Assembly (NCBI GenBank): GCA_002687795.1
Contig: NZBG01000037.1
Coordinates: 1 to 14,236 of the forward strand
Length of the DNA stretch: 14,236 nt
Direction of reading: 5' to 3'
Origin: Candidatus Woesearchaeota archaeon
GTDB taxonomy: Archaea; Nanobdellota; Nanobdellia; Woesearchaeales; GCA-2687795
The position numbers and the translations under genes were made by a program. The notes beneath the pieces were generated by a model, which was given only the letters and a program-made list of their open reading frames with translations, ran no database searches and was not told where the DNA came from. Below, one piece after another: positions 1 to 6,883 of the stretch. Position 1 is the first letter of the stretch. The number at the start of each line of letters is the position of its first letter.

Positions 1-1
1 G

Positions 2-157
2 GTTCTTGCTTTGGTGGGTGTTGCTTTGATGCAGACTTACCAGAACAGAGGCTTGGCTGCAGGCCTCCTGCCGTTTGGCCGGCCTATTGCTGTTATCCTG
101 GGAGTGATGGTGCTGACTAAGATTGTTTCAACGGTTTATGTGAATAAGAAGATGTAG
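2..157 (+). CDS. C-terminal end of an unidentified membrane protein (partial)
   Basis: An open frame runs in from the left edge and stops at TAG 155-157, giving the last 51 residues of a protein whose start lies outside the window. What is visible is two hydrophobic stretches (roughly residues 1-10 and 25-44) separated by a short polar segment with Q-N-R and ending in a basic tail (VNKKM), so it is most likely the last one or two membrane helices of an integral membrane protein with the C-terminus inside. No family motif is recognisable. The frame is open from base 2 to 157, while the frame starting at base 1 is closed by TAA at 118. Function is unknown. Confidence 0.55.
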   Translation, partial: VLALVGVALMQTYQNRGLAAGLLPFGRPIAVILGVMVLTKIVSTVYVNKKM

Positions 158-178
158 TGCTGGAAAAAGAACAAAATT

Positions 179-187
179 ATTATATAC
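179..187 (+). promoter_or_regulatory. TATA-like box for the phosphohexomutase gene
   Basis: An A/T element (TTATATACT) is centred about 28 nt before the ATG at 212, the usual archaeal TATA-to-start distance. The mRNA would therefore begin at or next to the start codon (leaderless). No Shine-Dalgarno motif precedes the ATG; a T-rich run lies between, possibly ending the upstream transcript. Confidence 0.55.
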
Positions 188-211
188 TTCTTATTCTTTT
201 TTTGTTTTATA

Positions 212-1561
212 ATGGAAATCTTTAAAGCTTATGATATAAGAGGAATTTATCCATCTGATATGAATGAGGATATTATCTATAAGATTGGAAGGGCTTTTGT
301 CCAGCTTATTAAGAAGGAGAATCCAAGTAAAAAGAGGCTTACTGTTGTGGTCAGCAGGGATATGAGGCTTTCGTCTCCTTCGCTTGCAAAGAGCATTATC
401 AAGGGAGTTATTGATAGCGGGGCTGATGTTGTTGATATTGGGCTTTCATCAACTCCAACTTTTTATTATGCAGTTGCTAAATATGGCTATGATGGTGGAT
501 TGCAGGTGTCTGCATCTCATAATCCTAAGGAGTATAATGGGGTTAAGGTTGTGAGGGCAAAGGCTTATCCTGTTGGTTTGGATAATGGCCTTGATAAGAT
601 AAGGGATATGTGCTCTGAAGGCAACTTTCCTGAAGTGAAAGAGAAGGGTAAAGTCTCTAAAAGGAATGATATCCTTAAAGACCTTGTGAAGTATTCTATG
701 GGTTTTTATGATTTTTCTATAAAGCCGTTAAAGATTATAGCGGATACAGCAAATGCAATGGGCGCTGTGGATTTGGAAGCGCTTTTTAAGGAGCTGCCCT
801 GCAAGCTGGTTAAGATGAATTTTAAGCTTGACGGAACCTTTCCTGCGCACCAGGCAGACCCTTTCCAGGATAAGAATGTCCAGGAGCTTAAGAAGAAAGT
901 GGTGGATGAAGGGGCAGACTTAGGCATAGCAACTGATGGAGACGGTGACAGGATCTTTTTTATTGATGATAAGGGTACTATGATTGAGCCTGCTATTATA
1001 AGGGGCATTATTTCCAAGGTGGTGTTAGAGCATCATCCAAAGTCAAAAATCTGCTATGATATAAGGCCTGGCATGATAACAAAAGATATGATAGTTGAGA
1101 ATGGGGGAACGCCAATAGTTACAAAGGTAGGTCATTCTTTGATAAAGGAGAAAGCTATCAAAGAGGGAGCAGAGTTTGCAGGTGAGTCATCCGGCCATTT
1201 TTTTATGAAGACTGAGTATGGCTTTTTTGAGACGCCGTTGATAACAGCATTGGTAATCATGGATATGGTATCAAAGAAAGGAAAAATATCTAAGATAATA
1301 AAGCCATTAAGGAAATATTTCCATTCAGGGGAAATCAATCTAGAGGTTGAGGATAAGGAGGCTGCAATAGAGAAACTGAAAGAGAAGTATAGCGATGGCA
1401 AGGTTTCCACACTAGATGGTATCTCGGTTGAGTTTGATGATTGGTGGTTTAATGCAAGGCCTTCTAACACAGAGCCTTTATTGAGGCTGAACCTTGAAGC
1501 AAGAACTAAGGCAAGGATGGAAGAGAAGAAAAAGGAAATACTAGAGGCTATTAAAGAATGA
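212..1561 (+). CDS. Phosphomannomutase/phosphoglucomutase
   Basis: A 449-residue alpha-D-phosphohexomutase that moves phosphate between C6 and C1 of mannose or glucose, supplying sugar-1-phosphates for nucleotide sugars, glycans and glycosylation; cytoplasmic. The family motifs are in order: the active-site phosphoserine loop ASHNP (Ser102), the magnesium loop DGDGDR (242-247), the sugar-binding loop GESSGH (324-329) and the phosphate-binding loop RPSNTEP (416-422). Length is normal for the archaeal/bacterial PMM/PGM family. The motifs do not separate mannose from glucose specificity, or rule out a glucosamine mutase. The ATG at 212 follows a TATA box at leaderless spacing. The gene ends ATGA, overlapping the start of the NAD kinase gene, so the two are probably cotranscribed and translationally coupled. 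Confidence 0.93.
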   Translation: MEIFKAYDIRGIYPSDMNEDIIYKIGRAFVQLIKKENPSKKRLTVVVSRDMRLSSPSLAKSIIKGVIDSGADVVDIGLSSTPTFYYAVAKYGYDGGLQVSASHNPKEYNGVKVVRAKAYPVGLDNGLDKIRDMCSEGNFPEVKEKGKVSKRNDILKDLVKYSMGFYDFSIKPLKIIADTANAMGAVDLEALFKELPCKLVKMNFKLDGTFPAHQADPFQDKNVQELKKKVVDEGADLGIATDGDGDRIFFIDDKGTMIEPAIIRGIISKVVLEHHPKSKICYDIRPGMITKDMIVENGGTPIVTKVGHSLIKEKAIKEGAEFAGESSGHFFMKTEYGFFETPLITALVIMDMVSKKGKISKIIKPLRKYFHSGEINLEVEDKEAAIEKLKEKYSDGKVSTLDGISVEFDDWWFNARPSNTEPLLRLNLEARTKARMEEKKKEILEAIKE

Positions 1562-2274
1562 GAATAGCAGTCACAGGCAAAATCAGGGAAGATGTTGAGA
1601 AGCTGAAGAAGCAGATAGAGAAATGTGGGCATAAGGTTGTTGATAAGAACCCTGAGGTTGTGGTTTCTCTTGGAGGGGATGGCTCTTTTCTGTTTGCTGA
1701 GAGGAAGTTTCCAGGCGTGCTGAAGTTGCCTGTGAGGAACAGGAATATATGCGAGAAGCCAGATAAGCTTAAAGGGATTCTAAAGAGGATTGAGAAGAAG
1801 GATTATAGTGTTCTGGAGCACAATAAGGTTGAGGCTAAGATAATCAAGAAGGACAGCACAACAGTAAAGACAGCTGTTAATGAGGTGTCTGTGAGGAATA
1901 GGGATGTTTTTCATGCGTTGAGGTTTGTTGTGAAGGTTAATGGCAGGAAGGTTGAGGAGGAGCTTATTGGAGACGGTATTGTGGTTTCCACACCTTTTGG
2001 CTCAACAGGTTATTTTTATTCTGTAACAAAGACTAATTTTAAGAAGGGTTTAGGGATTGCTTTTAACAATATTACAAAGGATATTAAGCCAATGGTTCTG
2101 GAGAACCCTGTTGTAAGGCTGAAAGTTGTAAGGAATATGGCTGTTGTTAGCGCTGATAACGATGAGAATGTTGTTTTTATTGATGAAGGTGATGCTGTTG
2201 AGTTAAAGGAATCTAAAGAGGTTGCAAGGGTTGTTGAGCTGGGGGATAGTTTTCTTAGTAAGAGAGTTGAGTAA
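1558..2274 (+). CDS. nadK: NAD kinase (ATP- or polyphosphate-dependent)
   Basis: A 238-residue NAD kinase that phosphorylates NAD at the 2'-hydroxyl of its adenosine ribose to give NADP. The signature GGDGS is at 39-43 (catalytic Asp41), the NE motif at 108-109, and the diphosphate-binding STPFGSTGY segment at 144-152. The protein is short for the family (bacterial ones are nearer 290), mostly through a reduced N-terminal domain, as in compact archaeal versions. The ATG shares four bases (ATGA) with the stop of the upstream phosphohexomutase, which fixes the start and suggests one operon. There is no evidence in the sequence for whether ATP or polyphosphate is the donor. Confidence 0.92.
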   Translation: MRIAVTGKIREDVEKLKKQIEKCGHKVVDKNPEVVVSLGGDGSFLFAERKFPGVLKLPVRNRNICEKPDKLKGILKRIEKKDYSVLEHNKVEAKIIKKDSTTVKTAVNEVSVRNRDVFHALRFVVKVNGRKVEEELIGDGIVVSTPFGSTGYFYSVTKTNFKKGLGIAFNNITKDIKPMVLENPVVRLKVVRNMAVVSADNDENVVFIDEGDAVELKESKEVARVVELGDSFLSKRVE

Positions 2275-2342
2275 TAATTTAATTATTGTTTGTTCTTATT
2301 TTGTTAGGCGAAAAATGAATTTGGCGATGTTGTTTAGTAATT

Positions 2343-2351
2343 TTTATAAAT
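2343..2351 (+). promoter_or_regulatory. TATA-like box for the transaldolase gene
   Basis: TTTATAAAT is centred about 30 nt before the ATG at 2377 within the 102-nt gap after nadK, predicting a leaderless transcript. A T-rich stretch at about 2287-2304 before it may end the nadK transcript. Confidence 0.55.
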
Positions 2352-2376
2352 GATATACTATTTTATCTATTTATAA

Positions 2377-3198
2377 ATGAAAATCTTCATAGACACTGCA
2401 AAGTTAGAGGAAATTGAGGAAGCATATTCCTTAGGAATACTAGATGGAGTTACAACTAATCCTTCGCTGATTAAGAAGATTGTTGATGAGCTTAAGGAAA
2501 AGGGAGAAAAGGTTGATATGGAGTCTTATATCACAGATATTCTGAAGGCTGCAAAGGGAACTCCTGTAAGCCTTGAGGTTATTGGAACCAGTTATGAGGA
2601 TATGGTTAAGGAGGGCAAGAAGCTGTTTGAGAGGTTTAATCCCGTTGCAGATAATGTTGTTATAAAGATCCCTGTGAATCCTTCTACTGAAGATGGTTCA
2701 GAGAATGTGTTTGACGGCATTAAGGCTGTTAAGGAGCTTTCTGATGCAGGGATTCCTGTTAATTGTACACTGATTTTCACTCCAGAGCAGGCGTTGATGG
2801 CTGCTAAGGCAGGTGCTAAGTTTGTTAGCCCTTTTGCTGGAAGGGTTGATGATTTTATAAGGGCTAATAATAAGATTGAGTTTGAGAAGACTGATTATTT
2901 TCCTGTTGAAGGCATTGAGAAGGATGGTAAGGTTCTTGATGATAATGGGGTTGTTTCAGGAATTGATTTGGTTTCTCAATGTGTTGAAGTTCTGGGCAAT
3001 TATGGGTTTGAGACAGAGGTTATTGCAGCTAGCATAAGGAACCCAAGGCAGGCTAGAGAGGCTGCTTTGGCAGGGGCTGGTATTGCTACATTGCCTTTTG
3101 ATGTTATTAAGGGATTGTTAGCGCATTCTAAGACAGCAGAAGGAATGAAAAAGTTTGTTGGGGATGTTATTGAGGAGTATAATGTGCTCTTTAAGTAA
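2377..3198 (+). CDS. Transaldolase family protein (MipB/TalC type)
   Basis: A class I Schiff-base aldolase of the transaldolase/fructose-6-phosphate aldolase family. Family marks are the N-terminal FIDTA strand (Asp6), TTNPS (26-30, Asn28), the lysine strand VVIKIPV with the Schiff-base Lys97, VNCTLIF (118-124) and SPFAGRVDD (151-159). At 273 residues it is about 50 longer than the usual 215-220 for this subfamily. Extra residues lie after the TTNPS helix (about 41-49) and especially after GRVDD (about 160-195, a charged segment rich in E, K and D). It probably transfers dihydroxyacetone units in the non-oxidative pentose phosphate route; transaldolase and F6P-aldolase activities cannot be told apart here. 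The gene has its own promoter and stands alone. No transketolase is seen nearby. Confidence 0.88.
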   Translation: MKIFIDTAKLEEIEEAYSLGILDGVTTNPSLIKKIVDELKEKGEKVDMESYITDILKAAKGTPVSLEVIGTSYEDMVKEGKKLFERFNPVADNVVIKIPVNPSTEDGSENVFDGIKAVKELSDAGIPVNCTLIFTPEQALMAAKAGAKFVSPFAGRVDDFIRANNKIEFEKTDYFPVEGIEKDGKVLDDNGVVSGIDLVSQCVEVLGNYGFETEVIAASIRNPRQAREAALAGAGIATLPFDVIKGLLAHSKTAEGMKKFVGDVIEEYNVLFK

Positions 3199-3240
3199 AA
3201 ATCCTTATTTTTTCTCATTCTATAATAGTTATCTCGGAAA

Positions 3241-3253
3241 TATTTATAAATAT
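3241..3253 (+). promoter_or_regulatory. TATA-like box upstream of the SD-led small gene
   Basis: TATTTATAAATAT lies about 65-70 nt before the ATG at 3314, which would start the RNA near 3270 and leave a leader of about 40 nt holding the Shine-Dalgarno site. This differs from the leaderless layout of the neighbouring genes. A T-rich run just after the transaldolase stop (3204-3212) may be its terminator. Confidence 0.45.
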
Positions 3254-3300
3254 GAGCAGATTCTCTTTTGTTATTGAAGTTGTTGAGAAAAATAAATCTT

Positions 3301-3308
3301 AAGGAGGA
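3301..3308 (+). promoter_or_regulatory. Strong Shine-Dalgarno site
   Basis: AAGGAGGA ends 5 nt before the ATG at 3314 and matches the archaeal 16S tail very well. It decides that translation starts at 3314, upstream of the in-frame TGA, rather than at the ATG at 3452, which has no properly spaced site. Confidence 0.75.
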
Positions 3309-3313
3309 ATAAT

Positions 3314-3682
3314 ATGACAGGAGAAACAGTTGAAGCAATTGCTGAGAAAGAAACCAGGTCAACTTATGTTGCCTGTGAGGATAATGTTAAGGGAATGGCA
3401 TGAGTTGTAGAGGAAGCTGCCAGAGAAGTAGCAGGTAAAAGGCGTAAAGGAATGACAGGTAAAGAGAAGATAGATTTTGATGTTGAAAAGTCTTTTCGTT
3501 ATGTTGTTGATGATGATGCTTCTGGATATGTTCTTAGAATGAGGTTTGGAGATGGTGAAATTTCTTTTTGGACCCCAGAAGTGGAAGGCCAGTTTGCGGT
3601 GAATATAACATACCCTGATAAGGGCATCAGGAGAGTAACTGAAATGGCGCTTGCCAGAAAAGGATATGAACCTGTTCCTTAA
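3314..3682 (+). pseudogene. Small acidic protein gene interrupted by an in-frame TGA
   Basis: The best-placed start (ATG 3314, behind a strong Shine-Dalgarno site) opens a frame that hits TGA at codon 30 (3401-3403) and then continues open in the same frame to TAA 3680-3682. Read through, it is a 122-codon charged, soluble protein. The N-terminal 29 codons look like helix (E, A and K rich), the residues after the TGA continue as E-E-A-A-R-E-V-A, and the C-terminal half (from MTGKEKIDFD at codon 47) looks like an alpha/beta fold. No known family is recognised. TGA clearly works as a stop elsewhere in this window (four other genes), so the likeliest readings are a recent nonsense mutation or sequencing error, or a 29-codon peptide followed by a separate 76-codon ORF from 3452. 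No frame shift is needed to join the halves. Confidence 0.5.
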
Positions 3683-3683
3683 A

Positions 3684-3713
3684 TCTTTTTTTGTTTTTAT
3701 TATTTTTTCTTCC
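3684..3713 (+). terminator. T-rich transcription stop region
   Basis: Two to three consecutive T-runs (up to eight T) directly follow the stop of the interrupted small gene. Archaeal RNA polymerase commonly terminates at such runs without a hairpin. The next promoter follows immediately. Confidence 0.5.
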
Positions 3714-3727
3714 GTTAAATATTTAAC
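3714..3727 (+). promoter_or_regulatory. TATA-like palindrome upstream of thiI
   Basis: GTTAAATATTTAAC is a perfect 14-bp palindrome centred about 32 nt before the ATG at 3753, at TATA-box distance for a leaderless mRNA. Being palindromic it could also be an operator overlapping the TATA element, but one copy alone does not show that. Confidence 0.45.
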
Positions 3728-3752
3728 TGAAAGCTGTATTTCTTAGAATAAT

Positions 3753-4901
3753 ATGAAATTTGATGCAATCATAGTTCATTATGATGAAATAGGGCTTAAA
3801 GGTAAGAATAGAGGTAGTTTTGAGAGGCTTTTGATTAGGAATATTGAGGCTAAGCTGAAGGGTTTGATTGATGGTTGTGTGAGAGAATCAGGGCAGATCA
3901 CAGTTATGTTTAGTAAAGATGCTGATAAGGTGAAAGGGGCTCTTTCATGCATCCCTGGGATTGCTTATTTTTCTTTTGCGCTGAAGGCCAAGTTGGATTA
4001 TGATTCTATTAAGAAAGTGGTTATTGATACTTTGAAGGGTAAGAGGTTTAAAAGTTTTAAGGTTAATGCAGTGAGGCATAATAAAGATTTTAAGCTTAAT
4101 TCTATGGAACTTAATTCAAAGTTGGGGGAAGAGGTTGTTAAGGCCTATAAGAAGAAAGTTAAGATGAAAGAGGCTGATGTTATTGTTAAGGTTGAGGTTT
4201 CTAATAAGTATGCTTATATTTCATTAGAGGATGTTAAAGGAGTGGGTGGGTTGCCAACAAATCCTCAGCAGAAGGTTGTTGCTTTGTTGTCTGGAGGGTT
4301 TGACAGTCCAGTTGCTGCTTATTTAATGATGAAGCGCGGTTGCGAGGTTATCCTTGTTCATTTCCATAATAAGAACCAGGCGTCTTCTTCTGTTGAGGAT
4401 AAGATAATGAAATTAGCAGAGCAGCTTTCAAAGTATCAGGTTAAGACGAAGCTGTATATTGTTCCTTTTGAGAAGCTTCAGAAGGAAATCATTATGAAGG
4501 TTAATTCTAAGCTTAGGATGTTGGTTTATAGAAGGTTTATGCTTAAGATAGCTTCTAAAGTAGCAGAGCTTAATAAGGCTAAATTTTTGGTTGTGGGTGA
4601 TAGTTTATCACAGGTTGCATCACAGACCTTTGAAAACCTTGAAGTTACTTATACTGGCTTGGATAAGCATGTTCTTTCTCCTTTAATAGGGTTGGATAAG
4701 AAGGAAATCATTGAGGTTGCTAAGAGGATTGGCACTTATGAGATTTCAGCAATGCCTTATGGGGATTGCTGTTCATATTTTTTGGCTAAGCATCCTGCGC
4801 TGAGGGCTGATGTTAAGGTGTTGAGAGAGAATGAATCCTTGTTTGATGTTGATAAGTTGGTTGAGGATGCTATCAAGAAAGCTAAACTGGAAGAAAAATA
4901 A
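3753..4901 (+). CDS. thiI: tRNA 4-thiouridine synthase ThiI (short form, no rhodanese domain)
   Basis: ThiI adenylates U8 of tRNA and replaces the oxygen with sulfur to make s4U8; it may also serve thiamine-thiazole sulfur transfer. At 382 residues it has the N-terminal ferredoxin-like and THUMP RNA-binding region (about 1-165), then the PP-loop ATPase with SGGFDS at 180-185 and the family stretch HFHN (203-206). A CC pair sits at 339-340 (GDCCSYF). It ends without the C-terminal rhodanese domain of E. coli ThiI, as usual in archaea. Methanogen ThiI is known to carry a CxxC cluster motif in the PP-loop domain; no CxxC exists anywhere in this protein, so its sulfur delivery is unclear. The tRNA encoded at 11571-11755 has U8, so it is a possible substrate. 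Confidence 0.92.
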   Translation: MKFDAIIVHYDEIGLKGKNRGSFERLLIRNIEAKLKGLIDGCVRESGQITVMFSKDADKVKGALSCIPGIAYFSFALKAKLDYDSIKKVVIDTLKGKRFKSFKVNAVRHNKDFKLNSMELNSKLGEEVVKAYKKKVKMKEADVIVKVEVSNKYAYISLEDVKGVGGLPTNPQQKVVALLSGGFDSPVAAYLMMKRGCEVILVHFHNKNQASSSVEDKIMKLAEQLSKYQVKTKLYIVPFEKLQKEIIMKVNSKLRMLVYRRFMLKIASKVAELNKAKFLVVGDSLSQVASQTFENLEVTYTGLDKHVLSPLIGLDKKEIIEVAKRIGTYEISAMPYGDCCSYFLAKHPALRADVKVLRENESLFDVDKLVEDAIKKAKLEEK

Positions 4902-4908
4902 TTAAATA
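4900..4908 (+). promoter_or_regulatory. TATA-like box for the polyferredoxin-AmmeMemoRadiSam operon
   Basis: AATTAAATA overlaps the thiI stop and is centred about 26 nt before the ATG at 4930, consistent with a leaderless operon start. It is a weak match; cotranscription from thiI across the 28-nt gap is also possible. Confidence 0.35.
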
Positions 4909-4929
4909 AGCTTTAGTTATTAGAGATTA

Positions 4930-5667
4930 ATGAATAAAAAGCTAAAAAACCTAATCATTCTTGTTATGGGCTTGATGGTAATCAGTGCTCTTGGCTATTA
5001 TGCACTGCAAGAGAATATCAGGAAATCTCTTAGCTTTTTCTGGAGCAATGATTATTATTTTATTGTTTATTTTTCACTTATTGCTGGGTTTGTGATAATC
5101 TTTTTGAAGCTGTTTAATAAGTTTAAGGTGAAGAATGATGCGTTGAAGATAATTCATGGGCTGATATTCCTTCCTGCTGTTGTTCTGCCTTTGTTTAAGT
5201 GTTATTTTAAGGTGCCTTATATTTTCTGCAGGGCGTGCCCAAGGAAGTGTCCCTGGGGTGAGCTGGTTCCTTTTATTGTCCCAGGATTTCTTGTTTTGAA
5301 TCTTGATAGAAGGTTCTGGTGCTTTAAGTTGTGTCCTCTTGGCTCATTGCAGGATTACCAGAGAAGGGTTTCAAGGAAAAGAATCTGTTTACCAGCATGG
5401 ATGAAAAATATAAGGTATGTTTTTCTGTTGTTTACGATCATTGTTGTTGTGTTGCTTTTGCTTGGCTCTGAAACATTTGAAAATGTTTTTTTTGTAGGAA
5501 CTTATGGTTTGGTTTTAGGGACTGCAGTTGTAGCAATGGTTATTTTTCTGTTAGCTTTTTTTATCCCAAGGTTTTGGTGCAATTATTTTTGTCCTGTTGG
5601 GTGTGTTGGGGATTTGGCACTTAAAGCTGAAAAACTTGGAGATAAATTTAAAAAGATTGCCAGCTAG
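4930..5667 (+). CDS. Membrane polyferredoxin (NapH-like 4Fe-4S protein)
   Basis: A 245-residue integral membrane protein with about five hydrophobic helices (about 7-24, 43-60, 75-90, 161-180 and 190-212) and ten cysteines, nine of them clustered at helix ends. These are C91, C100-x2-C103-x3-C107-P, C131-x3-C135-P, and C217-x3-C221-P-x2-C225. The repeated CxxxCP signatures are those of the NapH/MauN/CcoG-like membrane iron-sulfur family, which passes electrons across or along the membrane. It does not have the two complete CxxCxxCxxxCP ferredoxin motifs, so the number of clusters is uncertain. It is the first gene of a tight cluster; the radical SAM gene starts 10 nt after its stop. Inference: it supplies reducing power to that radical SAM enzyme at the membrane. 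Confidence in the family is good, in the role low. Confidence 0.8.
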   Translation: MNKKLKNLIILVMGLMVISALGYYALQENIRKSLSFFWSNDYYFIVYFSLIAGFVIIFLKLFNKFKVKNDALKIIHGLIFLPAVVLPLFKCYFKVPYIFCRACPRKCPWGELVPFIVPGFLVLNLDRRFWCFKLCPLGSLQDYQRRVSRKRICLPAWMKNIRYVFLLFTIIVVVLLLLGSETFENVFFVGTYGLVLGTAVVAMVIFLLAFFIPRFWCNYFCPVGCVGDLALKAEKLGDKFKKIAS

Positions 5668-5677
5668 TTTCTTCAAC

Positions 5678-6883
5678 ATGGGGGAAGAAGAGAATAATCC
5701 AGCTGAGAAGCTATTAAATAAAAAGATTTCAAGGAGAGAGTTTCTTAAGTATAGCTTTATAGGAATTGGTGGGTTGGCAACTGCTGCTTATGGCTATAAT
5801 CATTTGTTTGGGAGGAGTTCAGGTTCTTTGCCTGATATTTTTCCTGCTTCTGCTCCTGATGAATTGTGGAAGTGGTCTAAGGAGGCTTTGTATTATAAGC
5901 AGGTTGGGGAGAATGTCCAGTGCGAGCTTTGTCCTCATGAGTGCAGTTTAGCGCCTGATGACAGGGGGATATGCAGGACAAGGGTAAACAAAGAGGGGAA
6001 GCTTTATTCTTTGGCTTATGGCAACCCATGCTCTGCGCATGTTGATCCTATCGAGAAGAAGCCTTTGTTTCATTTCCTGCCATCGTCTTCAATATTTTCT
6101 ATTGCAACAGCAGGATGTAACTTAAGATGCCTTAACTGCCAGAACTGGCAGATATCACAGTTCCAGCCTGAGGAGACTAATAACTTTGATTTGATGCCGG
6201 GGAATGTTGTTAGGGCAGCAGTGCAGAATAATTGCAAATCAATTGCTTATACCTATTCAGAGCCTATAATATTTTATGAGTATATGTATGATACTTCAAG
6301 GATAGCCAGAGCACAAGGGCTTAAGAATGTTATGGTTACTGCTGGCTATATCAATGAGAAGCCTTTTAGGGATTTGTGTAAGGTGATAGACGCTGCTAAC
6401 ATTGACCTTAAGGGCATAAGCGAGAAAACCTATAATGAGCTGAACGGGGCAACATTAGAGCCTGTCTTAGACTGTTTGAAGATTGCAAAGGAAGAAAAAC
6501 TTTGGTTTGAGATAACAAACCTTGTGGTGCCAACATGGACTGATAATCTGGATATGATAAGAGATATGTGCCAATGGCTTCATAAGAACGGGTTTGATGA
6601 GCATCCAGTGCATTTTTCAAGGTTCAGTCCAATGTATAAGCTAACGCATCTTCCTCCCACGCCTGTTAATTTGTTGGGTGAGGCAAGAAAGGTTGCAATG
6701 GATGAGGGTTTGAAGTATGTTTATATTGGCAATGTTCCAGGCACTGATGCTGAGAATACTTATTGCCCTAAGTGTGGCAAGGTTGTGATAGGAAGGAGGG
6801 GATATATTATAACAGAAAATAATTTAAGTAATGGAAGCTGTAGGTTCTGCGGTTATAAGATAGCTGGGGTATTTCAAGAATGA
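5678..6883 (+). CDS. amrS: AmmeMemoRadiSam-system radical SAM enzyme with a Tat signal
   Basis: A 401-residue member of the COG1180/PflA-like radical SAM family that travels with Memo and AMMECR1. From the N-terminus: a charged stretch; a twin-arginine motif SRREFLK (18-24) and a hydrophobic, glycine/alanine-rich segment (25-40), a classic Tat signal; a cysteine-rich pre-domain (C82, C85, C89, C99, C118); the SAM-cluster motif C147-x3-C151-x2-C154; the family stretch TYSEP (192-196); and a C-terminal zinc-ribbon-like pair C363-x2-C366 and C388-x2-C391. I chose ATG 5678 because it leaves the RR motif near the N-terminus and avoids the 71-nt overlap into the polyferredoxin gene that an upstream in-frame ATG at 5597 would need. 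Its stop overlaps the next start by ATGA. The reaction of the family is not established. A Tat signal is unusual for a SAM-dependent enzyme and implies a folded, cluster-loaded enzyme outside or anchored to the membrane. Confidence 0.87.
   Translation: MGEEENNPAEKLLNKKISRREFLKYSFIGIGGLATAAYGYNHLFGRSSGSLPDIFPASAPDELWKWSKEALYYKQVGENVQCELCPHECSLAPDDRGICRTRVNKEGKLYSLAYGNPCSAHVDPIEKKPLFHFLPSSSIFSIATAGCNLRCLNCQNWQISQFQPEETNNFDLMPGNVVRAAVQNNCKSIAYTYSEPIIFYEYMYDTSRIARAQGLKNVMVTAGYINEKPFRDLCKVIDAANIDLKGISEKTYNELNGATLEPVLDCLKIAKEEKLWFEITNLVVPTWTDNLDMIRDMCQWLHKNGFDEHPVHFSRFSPMYKLTHLPPTPVNLLGEARKVAMDEGLKYVYIGNVPGTDAENTYCPKCGKVVIGRRGYIITENNLSNGSCRFCGYKIAGVFQE

Noticed and set aside
706..1632. Minus-strand ORFs opposite the phosphohexomutase gene, and similar shadows elsewhere
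   Set aside because: They lie wholly opposite genes with clear catalytic motifs, have Ser/Leu-rich low-complexity translations and no ribosome site or promoter.
3199..3313. Riboswitch or structured leader before the small gene
   Set aside because: No paired stems beyond short A/T matches could be found. The stretch is explained by a T-run, a TATA box and a Shine-Dalgarno site.
3401..3403. TGA at codon 30 of the SD-led gene as a selenocysteine codon
   Set aside because: Archaeal selenocysteine insertion needs a GC-rich SECIS hairpin, usually after the gene; the region after 3682 is only T-rich spacer. No selenoprotein family is recognised and no Sec genes are in view.
3401..3403. TGA reassigned to tryptophan in this organism
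   Set aside because: TGA is the natural stop of four other well-supported genes here (the phosphohexomutase, the radical SAM enzyme, flpA and the lipoprotein-like gene), and Trp is encoded by TGG.
5597..6883. Longer radical SAM protein starting at ATG 5597
   Set aside because: It would overlap the polyferredoxin gene by 71 nt and bury the RR motif behind 27 additional residues of no recognisable character. ATG 5678 gives a standard Tat signal.
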